DNA of 64,000 nt from Leuctra nigra. Taxonomy: Eukaryota; Arthropoda; Insecta; Plecoptera; Leuctridae. The stretch lies in contig OW203762.1 in the NCBI GenBank assembly GCA_934045905.1, positions 16,214,345-16,278,344 of the forward strand. The letters run 5' to 3'. The position numbers and the translations under genes are program-made. The notes below the pieces were generated by a model, which did no database searches, was not told the origin of the DNA, and was given only the letters and a program-made list of their open reading frames with translations. Positions within the stretch are counted from its first letter, which is position 1. Each line of letters begins with the position of its first letter. Shown here one piece after another: positions 12,782 through 26,332 of the stretch.

Positions 12782-13403
12782 ATGCATGGATCTGAACGCC
12801 CGAGATTTTTTTAAATGGGCAGATACATCCAAGTTTGAGCTCGTTGGTTGACGCGAGAAGTTTGAAAGGAGTGATGACACGCGCCCAGGTTCTAAATGAA
12901 GAATTGTCGTCTCAATGACCATGAAGAATTACAAATAATTAAAGCAATTTTCGTTTTTCAGTCTATCTGAAGATTTAGCTAATAGTAATTTCCTTATTGG
13001 GTCTCTGCTAATACGACATAAGTGTGTGTTTACTGTTTATAAACTTTCAAATTGATTTGTTATTCTGTGTGACTTTAGCGGTGTCTACTAAAAAAACGTC
13101 GATATCAAACCAAGAAAATACCATAGTATTCGTAATTTGTTTTATATCAGCAATGCAAAAGTTTCAAGTTTTCCTCCGAGGACGGACATTATGTTGGCAG
13201 GTTGACAGGTCAGATTTAACATATAAATGGACGTAAATCGATGTATGTTTGTAATGTGAGTGATTCTCCTTCGTACTAAAGATTTCCCAGGTACCAAATA
13301 TCACCAAAAAAGCACAGAACCACAACTATCCTGAATAATGCCATCAAGATGGTGGTAACATAAACATGATCATGTTTCTAACATGAATCTCATTGTGTTG
13401 CAG

Positions 13404-13549
13404 TGAAGCCGCTCAGCGTGCGACTGGTGTCGAAGCCCAAGGTGTTGGACACCACCAAGGAGGTCACCATGACCTGCGAGGCCTCGGGGTCACGACCTCA
13501 AGCTGCGGTCACGTGGTGGAGAGATAACAGGAAGTTCAAGCGGGGCAAG
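13404..13549 (+). CDS. side-like: Side-family gene, visible exon 2 (first half of Ig3)
   Basis: Acceptor TTGCAG ends at 13403 and donor GTGAGG begins at 13550. The exon enters in phase 1 and leaves in phase 0 (146 nt). The peptide reads KPLSVRLVSKPKV, then VTMTCEASGSRPQAAVTWWRD and KFKRGK (short excerpts). It has the first Ig cysteine (MTCEASG) and the WW motif. The LKPLSVRL opening and SRPPA-ITWW-like core are the hallmark of the third Ig domain of Sidestep proteins. The domain is split after KRGK, and the rest is in the next exon. Confidence 0.9.
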
Positions 13550-16529
13550 GTGAGGCGACACACGATATTTATTCGGAGTTTAGAGACTTGAGAAACTTGG
13601 GTTACACATTTTAAATGATACAAGTTTTATGGATTAAATAGTGGGTCATGGTGATTCAGTCAGGACCGTAGATTCTGAACAATACCATTTTTACTAGGCT
13701 TTTTAGAAATATTTCAAAATAAAAATGCTCAGGTTAAAATAACGTTTTAAAATTGTTCCTAATAATATAATTTCATTTTGTGGAACATCTTGTTAGTCAA
13801 TTTTAATACTTCTAGTTTTATTTGGTGTTAAGCCATCGAAGACTTAGTCATGGGATTGTCTTTGTTACTAAACTCGGCCTAATGTATCTAATTTTATTTA
13901 ATTTTATTTTTACCAACATTTTTTTAGCACTGTAGCATTTTATCATATGATGTGTTGTCACTTTAAAATCCAAAAGAAATGTAGTATTATATGCTTCCTT
14001 TTGTATGATAACTTTAACACCCAATCATTCTAGTAATTGGATTTCCTTCACTTGTTATATAACAACTGAAGATTATATAATCTTGTAACTTGTTCATTAC
14101 ATTACATTGACAAAAAATACCCACGTAGACTTCTGTATCGGAAGACATGCTTGACTTAAAATAACTGTCATAGCCAACATCAGATGAAAATGCGAATGAA
14201 TATTCCAAGTCGATTTTAAGAATCGAACAAGTCAATTATCACGCATGAGCAGTTTCTGTCTCGAGTTTCTTCACGTCTTTATGGAGAAGTTGTAGGCACT
14301 TCTTGTGTTATTACTGCAGGAAACTTTTAGTTCAGAAGACTCGTTATCGTATTGAAAACTATGATGCTTATAATCCACTCGGAAAGTTATGTTATTATTA
14401 TGCACTGACATGATGTTTTCTTTTCCATTGACGCGGAACAAAATGAAGTAGGTAGCGTTGAAGCGAAAATATAATAATATGCAATTCACTTGATAAAGTT
14501 GTCCAGAGTAATAAAAGAACATCAGCAACAATTAATTAGGATCTTAAAGTGTAAATAGTTGAATAATGACGTCGAATTAGGCCTAATTTTTTTAATAATA
14601 TGTTTATTTAGATACGTATCTGATCAGAATATACGCCATCGTCATATTTCTAAACATTTTCATCAACCTGCTTTTATTGTACTTTTATTATTCCCCTACA
14701 TTTATTTTATTTACAAATATTTAGGTTTCATAGAATTTGTTCAAATATACGCATTCAATTTGTAAAATATCCTTGATAATTAATATTTAAATGTAAATAT
14801 TACAATTCGTGCTGTCACTTAGTGTTAAATAAATTGTATCAATTGAATATACTATAATATTGGTATAATAGTGTTGGCATGAGTGGACACCAATGATAAT
14901 ATTAATAACTAATAGTAAAAACGTCAATGACAACAGCGCATGTATTATTGAGTAGCCAGAATGTATAAACCAACCCCCGCGCCTGATCCTGGAGCAAGTG
15001 GCTGTAGAAGCTGCAAACAGAGCAGAAAGTAAGCTCGTAACACCGCAGCAGGTGTTTGTTTACGGATTAATTATTCAGGGATTTTACACCCTAAAGGTCG
15101 ACGGTCAAAATTACTTCAAGTAAGTCGCATCGTTAAAATATACATCTTCATTGCAAATGTCTACTTTAATATATCTGGTGGACATTTTGTGTAGACTTTC
15201 ACTTATGATAATGTTCTATACGAACTACTGTGTTTAATTAAGGTGCTACAAGTTAGTACATTGGAGCTAGAGGAAAATAAACACAAAACATACGTCACAT
15301 ATTTTGTAAGTAACCTTTAGTTATAAATACTGAGCCTATAAAAACAACCCGTACATACCAATGAATAGAATGTTTTCACTTATAATTTTACACATTTTAC
15401 GGATGTAGAATGATCTAATCTAAATATTCTAATAATTTGAGCATTAAAACCAATTGGTGCTACGAGTATTATAATCACCATACTTAAAAGCCCTTCCCTT
15501 CCTAAATACTTAGAGGTTAAATTTTATATCCTAAACTGGCCGCTTCTGTCTTCATTATGGAACTCTTCCCTGCCCAAGAGACCTATTTTCGAGATCATTC
15601 GAGTCAAATTCCATACAAATTCGAATCGATGTGACGTCGGACCGAAGAAAATAATGTACATATTTGGAAGCTTGAATGATATTTTGTTCAGTCTGACGTC
15701 ACTCTGACGTCACGCTCGATTATACGAGCACTCGAACGATCTTAAAAACAGGCGTCCAGTAGCGGTGGAGAAAGGGCCGGTTTGAAATTCACTGTGACGG
15801 TTATATCTTTGATCTAACATAAGTTTACGCATGAGCTGAACAAGGTTATCCGTCTATACTTGTACAGAAATCCTGGAGGCAAAATTGGGAACTACAAATA
15901 GTTTTAAATTAACTTATTCTCAACCCATGGTGTTGCCAGGCAGTGACGGAAAAGGGAGGAGCTAATCGTGCAGCGTACCTTTGATAAGCGTACTAGGAAA
16001 ATGCTCTGTGTAGCGCGTTGATAATCGAACCTTCTTATTGCATGCGAATTCATATGCGTTTTCAAGTTTGTGCTCTCAAACCTTGGAACTGAAACGTCGA
16101 GGTAGCAGTGATAAAATATTTGAATTTTTTTTTGAAGAAATTTTAGTCACGCCAAATGTCCGTATAATGTCAAAAAATTTTGGATTTAACAGTCTGAAAA
16201 TGGTCAAAAGTACTGATAATGATGGTCCCAACCTGCCTTAAATATCTTTGGTCCCAACGACCATGCAAAGTATTAAGTTGATCGCACATGATCGGTGAAA
16301 CGGTTTTATATCTAATTTTCAAATAATCATAGGATCTCGTTCAAAAATTATACACAAGACCATTCATATGTATTTAGTGTGTGTCACAATTTCAGATCGA
16401 TCGGTGAAACGGTTTGACCTGGGCACTGAAAACAAAACAAACACATAGATCCCATAGATCCCTGCCATAAGAGTTCCGTGGTGACGCTCGCTACGCTAGT
16501 TTACACTGTTAATCTTGCCTGTATTACAG
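13550..16529 (+). other. Intron 2 of the Side-family gene
   Basis: A 3.0 kb AT-rich intron between phase 0 sites. The only assigned content is the Helentron-like copy 15993-16499 at its very 3' end. CRE-like TGACGTCAC boxes occur near 15692-15712 without further context. Confidence 0.75.
15993..16499 (-). mobile_element. Helentron/HINE-like element, copy 3, abutting an acceptor
   Basis: The 3' hairpin end (CTAGGAAAATGCTCTGTGTA on the plus strand) starts at 15993 after an A. The 5' end is decayed to GACGCTCGCTACGCTAG near 16499. The interior has the family blocks around CCATGCAAAG and GATCGGTGAAACGG. Its 5' end lies about 30 bp before the exon 3 acceptor. Confidence 0.6.
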
Positions 16530-16680
16530 ATCGAACTGTCGGGCAACGAGACCACTGTTCTCAGTACAGTGACGTTCACGCCGACTCCTGAGGATGACAC
16601 CCAGGTCCTGAAATGCCAAGCGGAGAACCCGAGCATCCCGGGTTCGAACCTCGAAGACGCCTTCACGTTCAACGTCGTCT
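16530..16680 (+). CDS. side-like: Side-family gene, visible exon 3 (second half of Ig3)
   Basis: Acceptor TATTACAG ends at 16529 and donor GTAAGT begins at 16681. Phase 0 in, phase 1 out (151 nt). The peptide includes SGNETTVLSTVTFTPTPEDD, VLKCQAENPSIPGS and AFTFNVV. It supplies the second Ig cysteine (KCQAENP) and the Side-typical SNLEDAF-like end of Ig3. NET is a potential glycosylation site. The last codon (T|AT) is completed by exon 4. Confidence 0.9.
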
Positions 16681-17630
16681 GTAAGTAGAACATGTTATTA
16701 CAATGTTCATGATAAAAGAAAACACGTTTCCACCCATTAAAATAATAGGACCATGGAAATGAATATTTTCCGAAGAAGACAAATTCTTCACCTGCTGAAC
16801 TCTACATCATTCTTATGATAATATTTGAAAATTGGAGAAAATTTAACAGGGTTATCAAAACACATTTTTTTTTCTTTACTTGCGAATAATTTCGGTCGTC
16901 AGGCTATTAAAACATTGTTCAAACCTGCAGCGCATTGAAATAATTTAATGTAAACTTTTGTCGTAAAATATACTTGGGCCAACTCATTTATTTTACTCAT
17001 AAATATTTCACCATAAAGCTCGCACTCAGGGACTATAACTCAATTCTCATACGCGCGCATTTTCACGACTTACGCGAATATTTTTACTTCAGCGGTTTTT
17101 CTTCGTTCTTTTCTTCGTCCTCTTCGGACGCATGGAGATATTATTCCCGATCTAGATACAAAATTCAGTACCCCAAAGTCAATCTTTGCCTTAATTGTCC
17201 TGGGCTTTTGCCGTCGATGTGTTATGGGCCATCCAAAATAAATTTAATAAATAAACAGTTTTTGACGCGGTTTTTGGAATGTACATCGTTAAAACGTAAT
17301 ACAATGATATGCATGTGTCGTTTAGAATTTATATTTGTCACCATTTAATTAAAATAACGAGAAACACAAACGTTGTTAACTAAAGTCAATGGATGACATT
17401 GCAGATTTATTTATCCATGGATGTACTTTCACTGATGTTATGGATATTATGGGAATGGATGCCAATGAAGACATTCGCCATTTTTTCGGTTGTGGTTTCT
17501 TCAGTGAGTATGTTGCATAAAAGTAGCTTAATTTGAACTTTGTTCGTCAATGTTGAAAAACAAGGTCACATCCAAAAATTGAGGTTAATGGTTGATTCTT
17601 TCTAATATGTTTGATTATTTTAAATCCATT

Positions 17631-17735
17631 AAAACACTCCGTGTAAATATAGCAGCCATTCTTCATTCCTAAAAATAAGTTATAAAAAATCTGCACTGAA
17701 ACGTAATGATATCAAATGGGGCCAATGAACGAGTT
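17631..17735. mobile_element. Decayed relative of the foldback element
   Basis: AAAACACTCCGTGTAAATAT, then AGCAGCC, CTGCACTGAAACG and TGATATCAAA, follow the same order as the left arm of the element at 9962. Only one arm is recognisable. Confidence 0.45.
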
Positions 17736-19157
17736 ATTCAGAACTAATTTATAAACTTTAATTACATTCTTACGCTGTATAGGTACACCCGCTGTCACAT
17801 AATTTGCTTGCAATATTATAAGTCCTTATTCAATAGGTACTTGATTATCCAGACAAAAACAAATAGGTAAATGCAGATTTCGATCAAATGGGGCTGGAGG
17901 GTTTGATTTTAAGAACCAACCAACCACCTCATAAATAATAATCATTTCTCTATTCAATATTATCATATTGACGGTAATTCCAGCTCCAACTTAGCAGTTT
18001 GCCGTCAATTATTTTGACTATGGGTGTACATAAATCATCAGCATAGAAGATATTGGTGAGATCTACGTTAAAGCACGAAACAACGATGAGCCAAGTACTT
18101 ATTGATTTTTAAAAATTAGTTTTGACTGACGTTTTGACAGATTTTTGACTGACTTGCCCATTGTTTTGAAGTCATTTATCGGCTACTTTAATTCAGACTC
18201 TCGGTTTGTTTGACAACCTCTTGTTCGTGTTGACAAGAACTTTCTGTGTCTGGACGGTTTTCTAGGAACATAGCAATTACGCGTTTCTAATTAGTAATTA
18301 ATGAAACTTCAGACAGAATGACAGTGCCGTGTAACTATTTCCACTGGCACTTGTTACATGGTAATTTTATCTGAGAATAGGTATGTTCTTGACATCCAGC
18401 AAAAGCAATGATGAACACATACAATAGGGAGGTCCCCTCTAAAATAGACTTCAGAATAATTGTTACGGTAGTTGAGTTGAGCCTGATTTCAGAGCGGACT
18501 ATTATTTTTCTTGCGGGATGCATATTTTTCAAGTAGATTGATTTAGAAAGTTTGATAGATATCTCTGAATGTTGATATTAAGCTTGTTTTAAAACAGTAA
18601 TATCATTGACGTCATAATCCTGTACATATTGTTATGGCAACAATGTCTTCACCATGGTAACACATAGTTGGAGACAAAGATTACACCATAATCTTCTTCT
18701 TGTCATTTGTCACACACTGTTTTCCACTCCACAAAGTCATGTAATATTTTAAAATTATATTTTAATGATATGATCATTTTATTGATGAAGAAATTTTTTA
18801 TTTTTTCGTGTGATGATATGTGGGTTTTTCTTATTCTTTGTGTAGGTTAACAAATTTAAAAATTAAATGTTCAAATGTATTTGACCTTCATACTGAAAAT
18901 ATATAAAAATGGGTCCGTGACAATTGACAAAATGTATAATTTAAATATTTAAAAAACTGTTTTGGTTTTAAGCGCGTCTGTACAGTGCCCAATTGAACTG
19001 TAAATTACACAAGTTTTTTTGTTGACAAAATGAGTTTGTGGCGGGAAATTATTTGTAAATTCTTTAGCCAAATCTGAATAAGATTTGATTTAAACTAACC
19101 CAAGATGTATTTTAAATTCAATAAAGGAATGAGGTACTGTGCATTTTCACAAGGATG

Positions 19158-19217
19158 CACACACACGCACACTCACGCACACTCACGCACACTCACGCAA
19201 CCTCACGCACACTCACG
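19158..19217 (+). repeat. Short tandem CACACTCACG
   Basis: About six imperfect 10-bp copies of CACACTCACG. Confidence 0.7.
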
Positions 19218-21831
19218 ACTAAATCCGTGAGTCACGCGTGAGTAACACGATAGTCTATAACTCATTTTAAGTCCATTTAACGCTTATTATTTCACAAAAT
19301 CCAGAACAATGTAAAGCTTTAACATAATTCCCAAACATCCTGATCCACTCGACTCGCATTTCAACTCAACCCATTCTTCCCGTTAATTTCCATGAGCCCT
19401 CTTATTTCATCAATTCAAGCTGATCTGAGTAATAATTCGTGTTCTCATTACTCGATTTCCTTGACAATGCGTTCTATTTTAATTTCACAGCCCTCCTTTG
19501 CTTCATTAATGGAACTCTAACCACAAACTTTCATTAGGAGCGCTTTGACCTATTACTACATCTCGCACAAAAACGGACGTTCATTTTTCTCTCCCCCTCC
19601 CCCACCCTCATTCCCCCCATCCCTTTCACTCCCCTCGTACACTTTCCACGACTCTAAAGGAAATATTGTATATACATAAAGTACAAAGCTTGTTTCTTTG
19701 TGTGATGCTTACGTTATTTAATACCGTACAATGTTTCTCGTGCTTGACGTTCTTTTTGTTGATATTTAACTTTCATAACGTGTGAAAATGTGACATAGAA
19801 TGTTGTGTCAGCAACTCCTGAGCTATTGTCTTATGCGATGACTACGAAACGAGCAACTTTCAGCGTAATTCGAGGCATAATGAAGCTTGGCGCTTGATGT
19901 TAAAAAAGAGCTTTTAATAATTAAACGAACAGCGAGACATCAATCAGAATGGTAGAGTGTTTCAGGCATTGTGAAAACTGACTATTAATTATAAATATTT
20001 TCAAATTAAACGATATTCTTTGTTAGAAATATACTTAGTTTCTGCTGTGACAACTTTCAACTTCATGAGCTTTGAGGAAAAAAACATAGTCCTTCTTTCT
20101 CATTTTTTTATTAAATGATGCAATGATTCTTCGACTCTGTGTGTATTATACTAGCAAAAAATGAACATGTATTAATACTAGAACTATATTTTAGTAAAAT
20201 CCTTTGTAAGATCAGATTTAAAGTCTCTTGTGTAATGCAATGTACAAAGCTTAAGTAAATGAAGGGTACAGGGAAAGAACGCTATAAGTCACATTCGGAT
20301 GAAACGAAGTTTTATGTTGAAACTTGAATCTATCTTCCATACACATCAATATTTCAATTGCGTTTTTCAAGACTTTGTGGCAATATTTTCTAAAAACCGA
20401 GGGTATATTCTGAAAGTTCATAATAATCACTGCAAGATTACACCTGATACTAATTTTTCAACAAATGGACTCATAGCGTTCTTTCCCAGTACCGTTCAAA
20501 TTTACTTTCTATGTGTAATGCATTAATTTTATTTCTTTATTACGTAACTACATTCAGTTGAATAGAAGCACAAGAAGGGCGAAATCTGAATGAACACATG
20601 AAGAATGATCAAATCATTTTTCGTAAAAAATTAGATCGAATAGACATCTGGTAGTGGTTTGGATGAGCTTTCAGAAAGCTCGCGGTTTGTAGGAAATATT
20701 GATAAAATGCATTAGGATAAATAACTAAGGGACTTTCTTTCACTTTTCAGACGCGTTTAGTTCGAATTGAATAATCCTCATAATCAGAGTCCTGCAAGTA
20801 AAAAATTACTACTTGTGAATCATGATGCTTAATTATTCTGTATTTCCTAGCGAGGTGTAAGACTTAGCTTTAAATTCTCCTTGGGCACGAATCATTCACT
20901 TCAAATCCATTTTACTCAGTTTAATCATTCATCCGGCTTTGTCAGCCTAGTTTCAGAACAATTCGACGTTAAATGTTATAAAGAGACTATGATAATATGA
21001 TATTTATTAACAGCTTACACACAAAGTGTACCTAATTACGAATTAATTAAACTTATCTTCACTCTGGGAGTGACCTTGTTCTATTCACTTTGAATATCAA
21101 CGCTAATTGTAACGCGCGGTTGCCACATGTCTCTCATCACAACTTGGCAACCCTGCTGTCATCCTGGTGACAGGAAACAAGGACGTAATCAAAAGGTCCC
21201 GAGGGACGCTGGGGGAAATGGAATCAAGGACAATATCCTGGGCTTTCTGCAAGAAGTCACTAACTACATTTTCGTTCTTCTGATATAATTTAGAATTAAA
21301 CTCTAGTTAGTTCTCCAGACGAAAATAGTTTCAAAAATGTCACAACTTCATTTTCGTTTATTTTGCGATGTAACTTAATTAGTTCTGCAAAAGCTGTCTC
21401 TAATGCATACAAAGTGACTTAATTTAATTAATGCTCACTAATCACCTAATTTAAATAAAGTAGGTATTTCAATGAAGGATAGAATTACAAAATGTTTGTT
21501 GTTAATTTTCGTTAGCGACATATTCTCGTCGAACTTGTAAAAACTTGACATTTAGTTAAAAGGTGTTGAATAATCTTAAATCGAAAATACGTTGGGTTAT
21601 GAGTTGCCCTATCTTAATTATATGGCATATGTTCTACAAAACAGATATCTATTATAACTATTAGATTAGATACGAGTAGCAACTTTCTCTACTATATACA
21701 ATTTCACAAAAATGCGTTAAAATCTATTCGCTGTAAGAATTGACGACCTTGAAATCTACTATCAAGCTATAGTCATTTAGCTCAATTCTAATTACGATTT
21801 TAATGACTGTAAAATATCTGTAATGCAGATC

Positions 21832-21988
21832 GTTTTTCCTATGTTTGAACTCTCACCAGATGGAGCCACCGTCAGTTGTTCTGTTAGGCCGAGAAAGACT
21901 TCATTGCGCGCTCACCTTGCAATGTTGTCTTTCTCGGCCTTACAGAACAACTGGCTCCGTCTGTTCAGAGTTCAAACAAAGGAAAAAC
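21832..21988. mobile_element. 157-bp palindromic element
   Basis: The left arm GTTTTTCCTATGTTTGAACT continues through CCAGATGGAGCC and TTAGGCCGAGAAAGAC, and is mirrored by the right arm through GTCTTTCTCGGCC to AAACAAAGGAAAAAC. The loop carries ATTGC/GCAAT. A one-arm copy lies at 60985-61055. It is probably a small non-autonomous transposon; no target duplication is clear. Confidence 0.6.
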
Positions 21989-24392
21989 AAACTGTAGTTA
22001 ATGCCAATAAATTGTTTTTAATAGATCGCTGGATGGCAATCTAATAAATAGCTTAACTTGATGTTTCAAGGTCGATCTTTCTTACAGTGAATTGATTTTT
22101 TTACTCACTTATTGCAGAAGCCCACGATTTTGTTGACGGAAGGAATTCTTGTTGCTCGGCCGTATCAAGGTGGCCAAGGGGTTGGGTTGGGTGGGAAGAG
22201 GGGAGGGGGAGTCACGTGTTCAATACTTGATCGTCCGCCCAACAAGTGCATTTTCCTCCAACTCAATTACAGGGTTGCCAACGTTTTGCCGATTCAGAGT
22301 TGCACATCGGAAGAAAAGTTGGTAAACACGAATGTTTGTTCCGAGAAACTTCTCTCCTCTTTTCTTTTATGCAAGAGATGTTAACACCCGCACATTTTAA
22401 TAGGATAGAACTTGTTTTTATTGATTTTTGGACGATAAAATGCTAGGAAACCGATGCTCCCTGAATGTTTGATTTCGCAATGTAGACGCCGACTGAAAGA
22501 GAGCGGAGTTTCTTGATCAGAGACTTCTGAAGGAAACTTTCAAAGTGGAGTGATGACGCGGACATGTGTTTCAATGTGAGCTTTTGGCGCGCAGTTTTGG
22601 CAATCAATTACTTTCTCAATGAATATTCACAAGTTAAAATAGTAAATTGATTGAATTAACTCACCACAAAAAGCATATAATTCCGTGGCCGAAAGATACC
22701 TTGAGTAAGTTTCAGCATGTTTCGATACCTCCGCAGCTTAAATAAATCGTTTACTTTCAGTAAAGGGGTGCTGTTTATATCTTTGTTATAACGGTATTTA
22801 ACATTGCACTGCTCTGCAATTAGGCGAAATGCTCCGGATGTATGATCACTACGTTGATAGGAAGATGATAATGAAGTATATTTCAGAATGGAAGGTGTGA
22901 AGGAAGCGGTCGTTGCCTATTAATAGGGAACCATTCCATCATTTGCCTCTCGGATAATGGGGACGACATAAGGACGAGAAAGAACCCGGGTCCTTCGGAG
23001 TGCAAGTTCAGAGCTTTACTTCTGAGCAACTTGCTCTCTCTCGTTCTTATTACTGAAAATGTTTATCAGTATCTATTTTGTTATTTAAACATCTAATTAA
23101 AATACTCATGCAACATTCTTACCCATTTTAATTTGACATACAGCGAAACAAACGAACGCTATTTTCATTATTCAAGCAATGAGATATCTGTTTAAAAATA
23201 AATAGGTCGATTCTATGCTTGACATTTATTTAGGTACCGTATTTTATCAGAAAGCGGTCCTACGCTGCCAGCGTAAACAAACCAACAATCAATAGAAGTG
23301 AGGACACCACAAGAGAGGAAATGGAGGCCCACGCTCCTCTCTCAAATACATATTTTGGAGAAACTCAATACCAACTCAATATTTCAGTACTTTAAGCTGA
23401 TACCACTCTTGAGCATTGTACTTGGTGACATTTCACGACCCTTTAGAGGGTCAAGTACAGTCCGTAAAACTTGAATGTCCCACTACGGGTTAATCCCCCT
23501 ACAGCTTGTGTGCATACGCTTTACGCTGGCCCTAGTGTGCACTTTCGCTCAAGAGCTTTGACATTGGACTGAGAGCCGTTCCAACACCCACTAAATGACG
23601 GTCGAAAGCTGTTACATGTTCAAGTCACTTTTGTGTAGCACTAAACAGGGCTTGATGATGATCCCTTGACTCTCAACGTCTTCGTGGGGCATTTTAATAG
23701 GTGATTTAGGTTTATTTGATTACATTTTTATTCTGAAATTGACATTTGATTAATTCACGGACCAGCAATGTTTAGTTTTTAATCTTTGATCTTTGCGAGG
23801 AATGGTTTTATTTTATTCCACGACAAAATTATGAACGTTTTCAAACTCTGAAGAACTATTTTAGTGTCTGTTGCGCCCCTATTCGTATATAATGATTGCT
23901 CAGAAAACATTCAAACTTGAAATCGTACTACTTGCAAAAGTAAAAAATGCAACGAATGAACTAACAATTAACCGACGAATGCCTCGTTATTTCTCAGTTC
24001 TGCAAATATTCTGGGTTTATTCTAAAAATATAAGTTCGTTATTTCCATTCCTTTCCAAAAAAAGGGAAATAAAATAAAACTTTTGATTTTCTAATTTTGA
24101 ATTAATGATAAGATTGAAAATTACTATAAATATATTACCGTTACTATACTCTCCTTTATGTTAATAAGTAATACACTTCATTTTAATATTATTCTCAATT
24201 TACATTTATACGACATAATTGTACTAATATCACTATTACTGACATCACGGAATATGCACTTTATCAACCCCATAAGAAACACAATACTCCATAATATTTT
24301 TATAAGAATCTAAGTTAGTAAGTGCTTTGTGAGACTTATGCAAATTCTGTCTAAAACATGAATGCAACATATTGTTCCCTGATTTCTTCCAG

Positions 24393-24523
24393 ATCCCCCT
24401 CTCGTGACTCTAACCCTCGGGAATACACTCAACCCGGACGACATTAAGGAGGGAGATGACGTCTACTTTGAATGCAATATTCGTGCTAATCCCAAAGAGC
24501 ACAAGATAACGTGGCTTCACAAT
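24393..24523 (+). CDS. side-like: Side-family gene, visible exon 4 (first half of Ig4)
   Basis: Acceptor TTCTTCCAG ends at 24392 and donor GTGAGT begins at 24524. Phase 1 in, phase 0 out (131 nt). The peptide reads DPPLVTLTLGNTL, then IKEGDDVYFECNIRANP and HKITWLHN. It carries the first Ig cysteine (FECNI) and the Trp (ITWLHN). YxPxVTLxLG...I-EGDDVYFEC-I-ANP is the best conserved signature of the fourth Ig domain of Side proteins. The domain is completed by exon 5. Confidence 0.92.
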
Positions 24524-25458
24524 GTGAGTATTACCATCATCTTGGCACTTGACTTTGATGTGTTCTTCGCTATGTTACAACTTGGGACAACTTAGAACAA
24601 TCTTAGTGCCGTGCGTTAGTGCCTCGTTGTACCATCTGGATCCTATTCAAACAAATTTTAGTGTTGTGATTATCTTTTATAGGTTGTAAACAAAACGAAA
24701 ATTCTGTTAATTGTAAAATCGATTGCTTTGCAGTGGGTTTATGCAAAATGGAGGTTTTGCAGTAATAAACTGGCTTCTAAAATCCAGCAATGCAGATGTT
24801 ACCTCCTCGTTACTGTGACTTTTTTTTAAATGTTACGTAGAATGTGAGAGGAAAATCTAGATGTGCGTGGTTCTGTTGTTATGTTCAAGAACTGATTGTG
24901 GATGTCCATGATTTATAATCAAACGATATTCGTTAGATGCAATGGAATTGCTTTATTTGTCTACCTTAAATCATTCACATATAACATAAGGTCTCGTTGC
25001 AAAATATTTTTCTTTATGTACTTACAAAAATAATATGCTAGTAGTTAGAACAACTCAATTCAGTTTGGTAAATACTAAGCAAATTTGCTACTTATTTCCA
25101 TTATAAGGTAATACTGGTATTTCCATTAGTTTTAGGCTCCACTTAAGAAAATTCTGTGCATTATCATTATATACTGAAATTTAGTACCGGAGCTTATTTT
25201 CTCAGATTCAATTAAACTCATTGACTGCAGTTTTTTAAGCTATGTCGCAGCACATAATGGTAAAACCACATTTCCAGTAGTGGAGCTTAACTAAACGGAA
25301 GATTAAACTAAAGGTAATATGGTCCCTTACATTTATAAAATTTAATAATTAAGAATCACTGTTCTTTTATAAACTACGGCATTTTACTTTAAAATTGCTA
25401 AAACAACATTTTTACCGCTACACGAATGTTCATCATAATTGCATTATATTGTATAAAA

Positions 25459-26332
25459 CTAGGAAAACGCTCTGAGTAACGCGTTGATGAGCGAGCACGG
25501 ATACACGCAACACCTCGAACCGAAATTATGTCTATCGAAAATATCATTAAAAGCCAATAAATCTTGAATTTCGTCAGACTTGAATAAAAATCTCTAAATA
25601 TTCCTAAAATGTTAGTATCAACCCTTATGATTGAACTGTTCCTTGTTAATATTCAAAAATCACAGGATCTCTTTAAAAAAATATACCTGGGACCACTCAA
25701 ATCATATGATATTAGTGTGTACACAATATCAGATCAATCTGTTGAACGGTCATTATTAGTTTCATTTCGTTTGAAACTTTCTGCTCTAACTACCTTGCCT
25801 TGAACTGAAGATTCGAAGTCGCCGTGAATTTGACAGCCAACACGCAAAATGTCACTAAAATTACAAAACCTTTTGAAAATAACTACAGATTTGACTGAAA
25901 ATTGGCAAAAATACCTTAAATGTTGGTACCAATGACCATGCAAAGTTTTTAGTTGATCGGTCAATCGGTTCTAGTTTAAATTTCAAAAATCACAGGAAAA
26001 ATGGTTTCAAATTTGAACCAATGGGTGGATTTGGCTGAAATTTATTATGATTGGGTACAATGTTGGTTGCAATGTCTTTGCTAAATTTCAAATTGATCAA
26101 ACCAACCAATCGAAAGATAATTTTTTTTAAATTTGCACCAATCAGGGGATTTCAAAAAAATTAGGGTCTGCAACAATCAGAAATGTTACGTACTTGTGTG
26201 CAAAATTTCAGCTCGATCGAAGAAAAACTCTGACCTGTATATCGTCAGTAACAGAAAAAAAAAAAAAAAAAAAAAAAAAAAACAGAGGTCCGTGCCAAAA
26301 GAGCCAAAAGGAGACGCTCGCTTCGCTCGCTC
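25459..26332 (-). mobile_element. Helentron/HINE-like element, copy 4
   Basis: The hairpin end CTAGGAAAACGCTCTGAG begins at 25459 after an A, and the other end GACGCTCGCTTCGCTCGCTC closes at 26332 before an A. In element orientation this is a T|T insertion. Inside are the GAGCGAGC/GCTCGCTC pair, a long A-run at about 26256-26282 and an AGAGGTCCGTGCC block. No coding capacity. Confidence 0.7.

Larger units (their letters stand above)
1322..13403 (+). other. Intron 1 of the Side-family gene
   Basis: About 12.1 kb of AT-rich sequence between matching phase 1 sites. It contains the Helentron-like copy at 1603-2400, a hAT-like terminus at 5440, degenerate Helentron interior near 8985-9200, the TA-flanked foldback element 9962-11084, a hairpin repeat at 11822-11885, a Helentron terminus near 12079 and the retrotransposon tail 12340-12781. 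Stretches 2401-5430 and 5800-8980 show nothing I can assign. Confidence 0.75.
16681..24392 (+). other. Intron 3 of the Side-family gene
   Basis: A 7.7 kb AT-rich intron, phase 1. It holds a decayed relative of the TA foldback element (17631-17735), a short CACACTCACG tandem (19158-19217) and the 157-bp palindrome 21832-21988. The rest, including 17740-19140 and 22000-24390, shows nothing I can assign. Confidence 0.75.
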
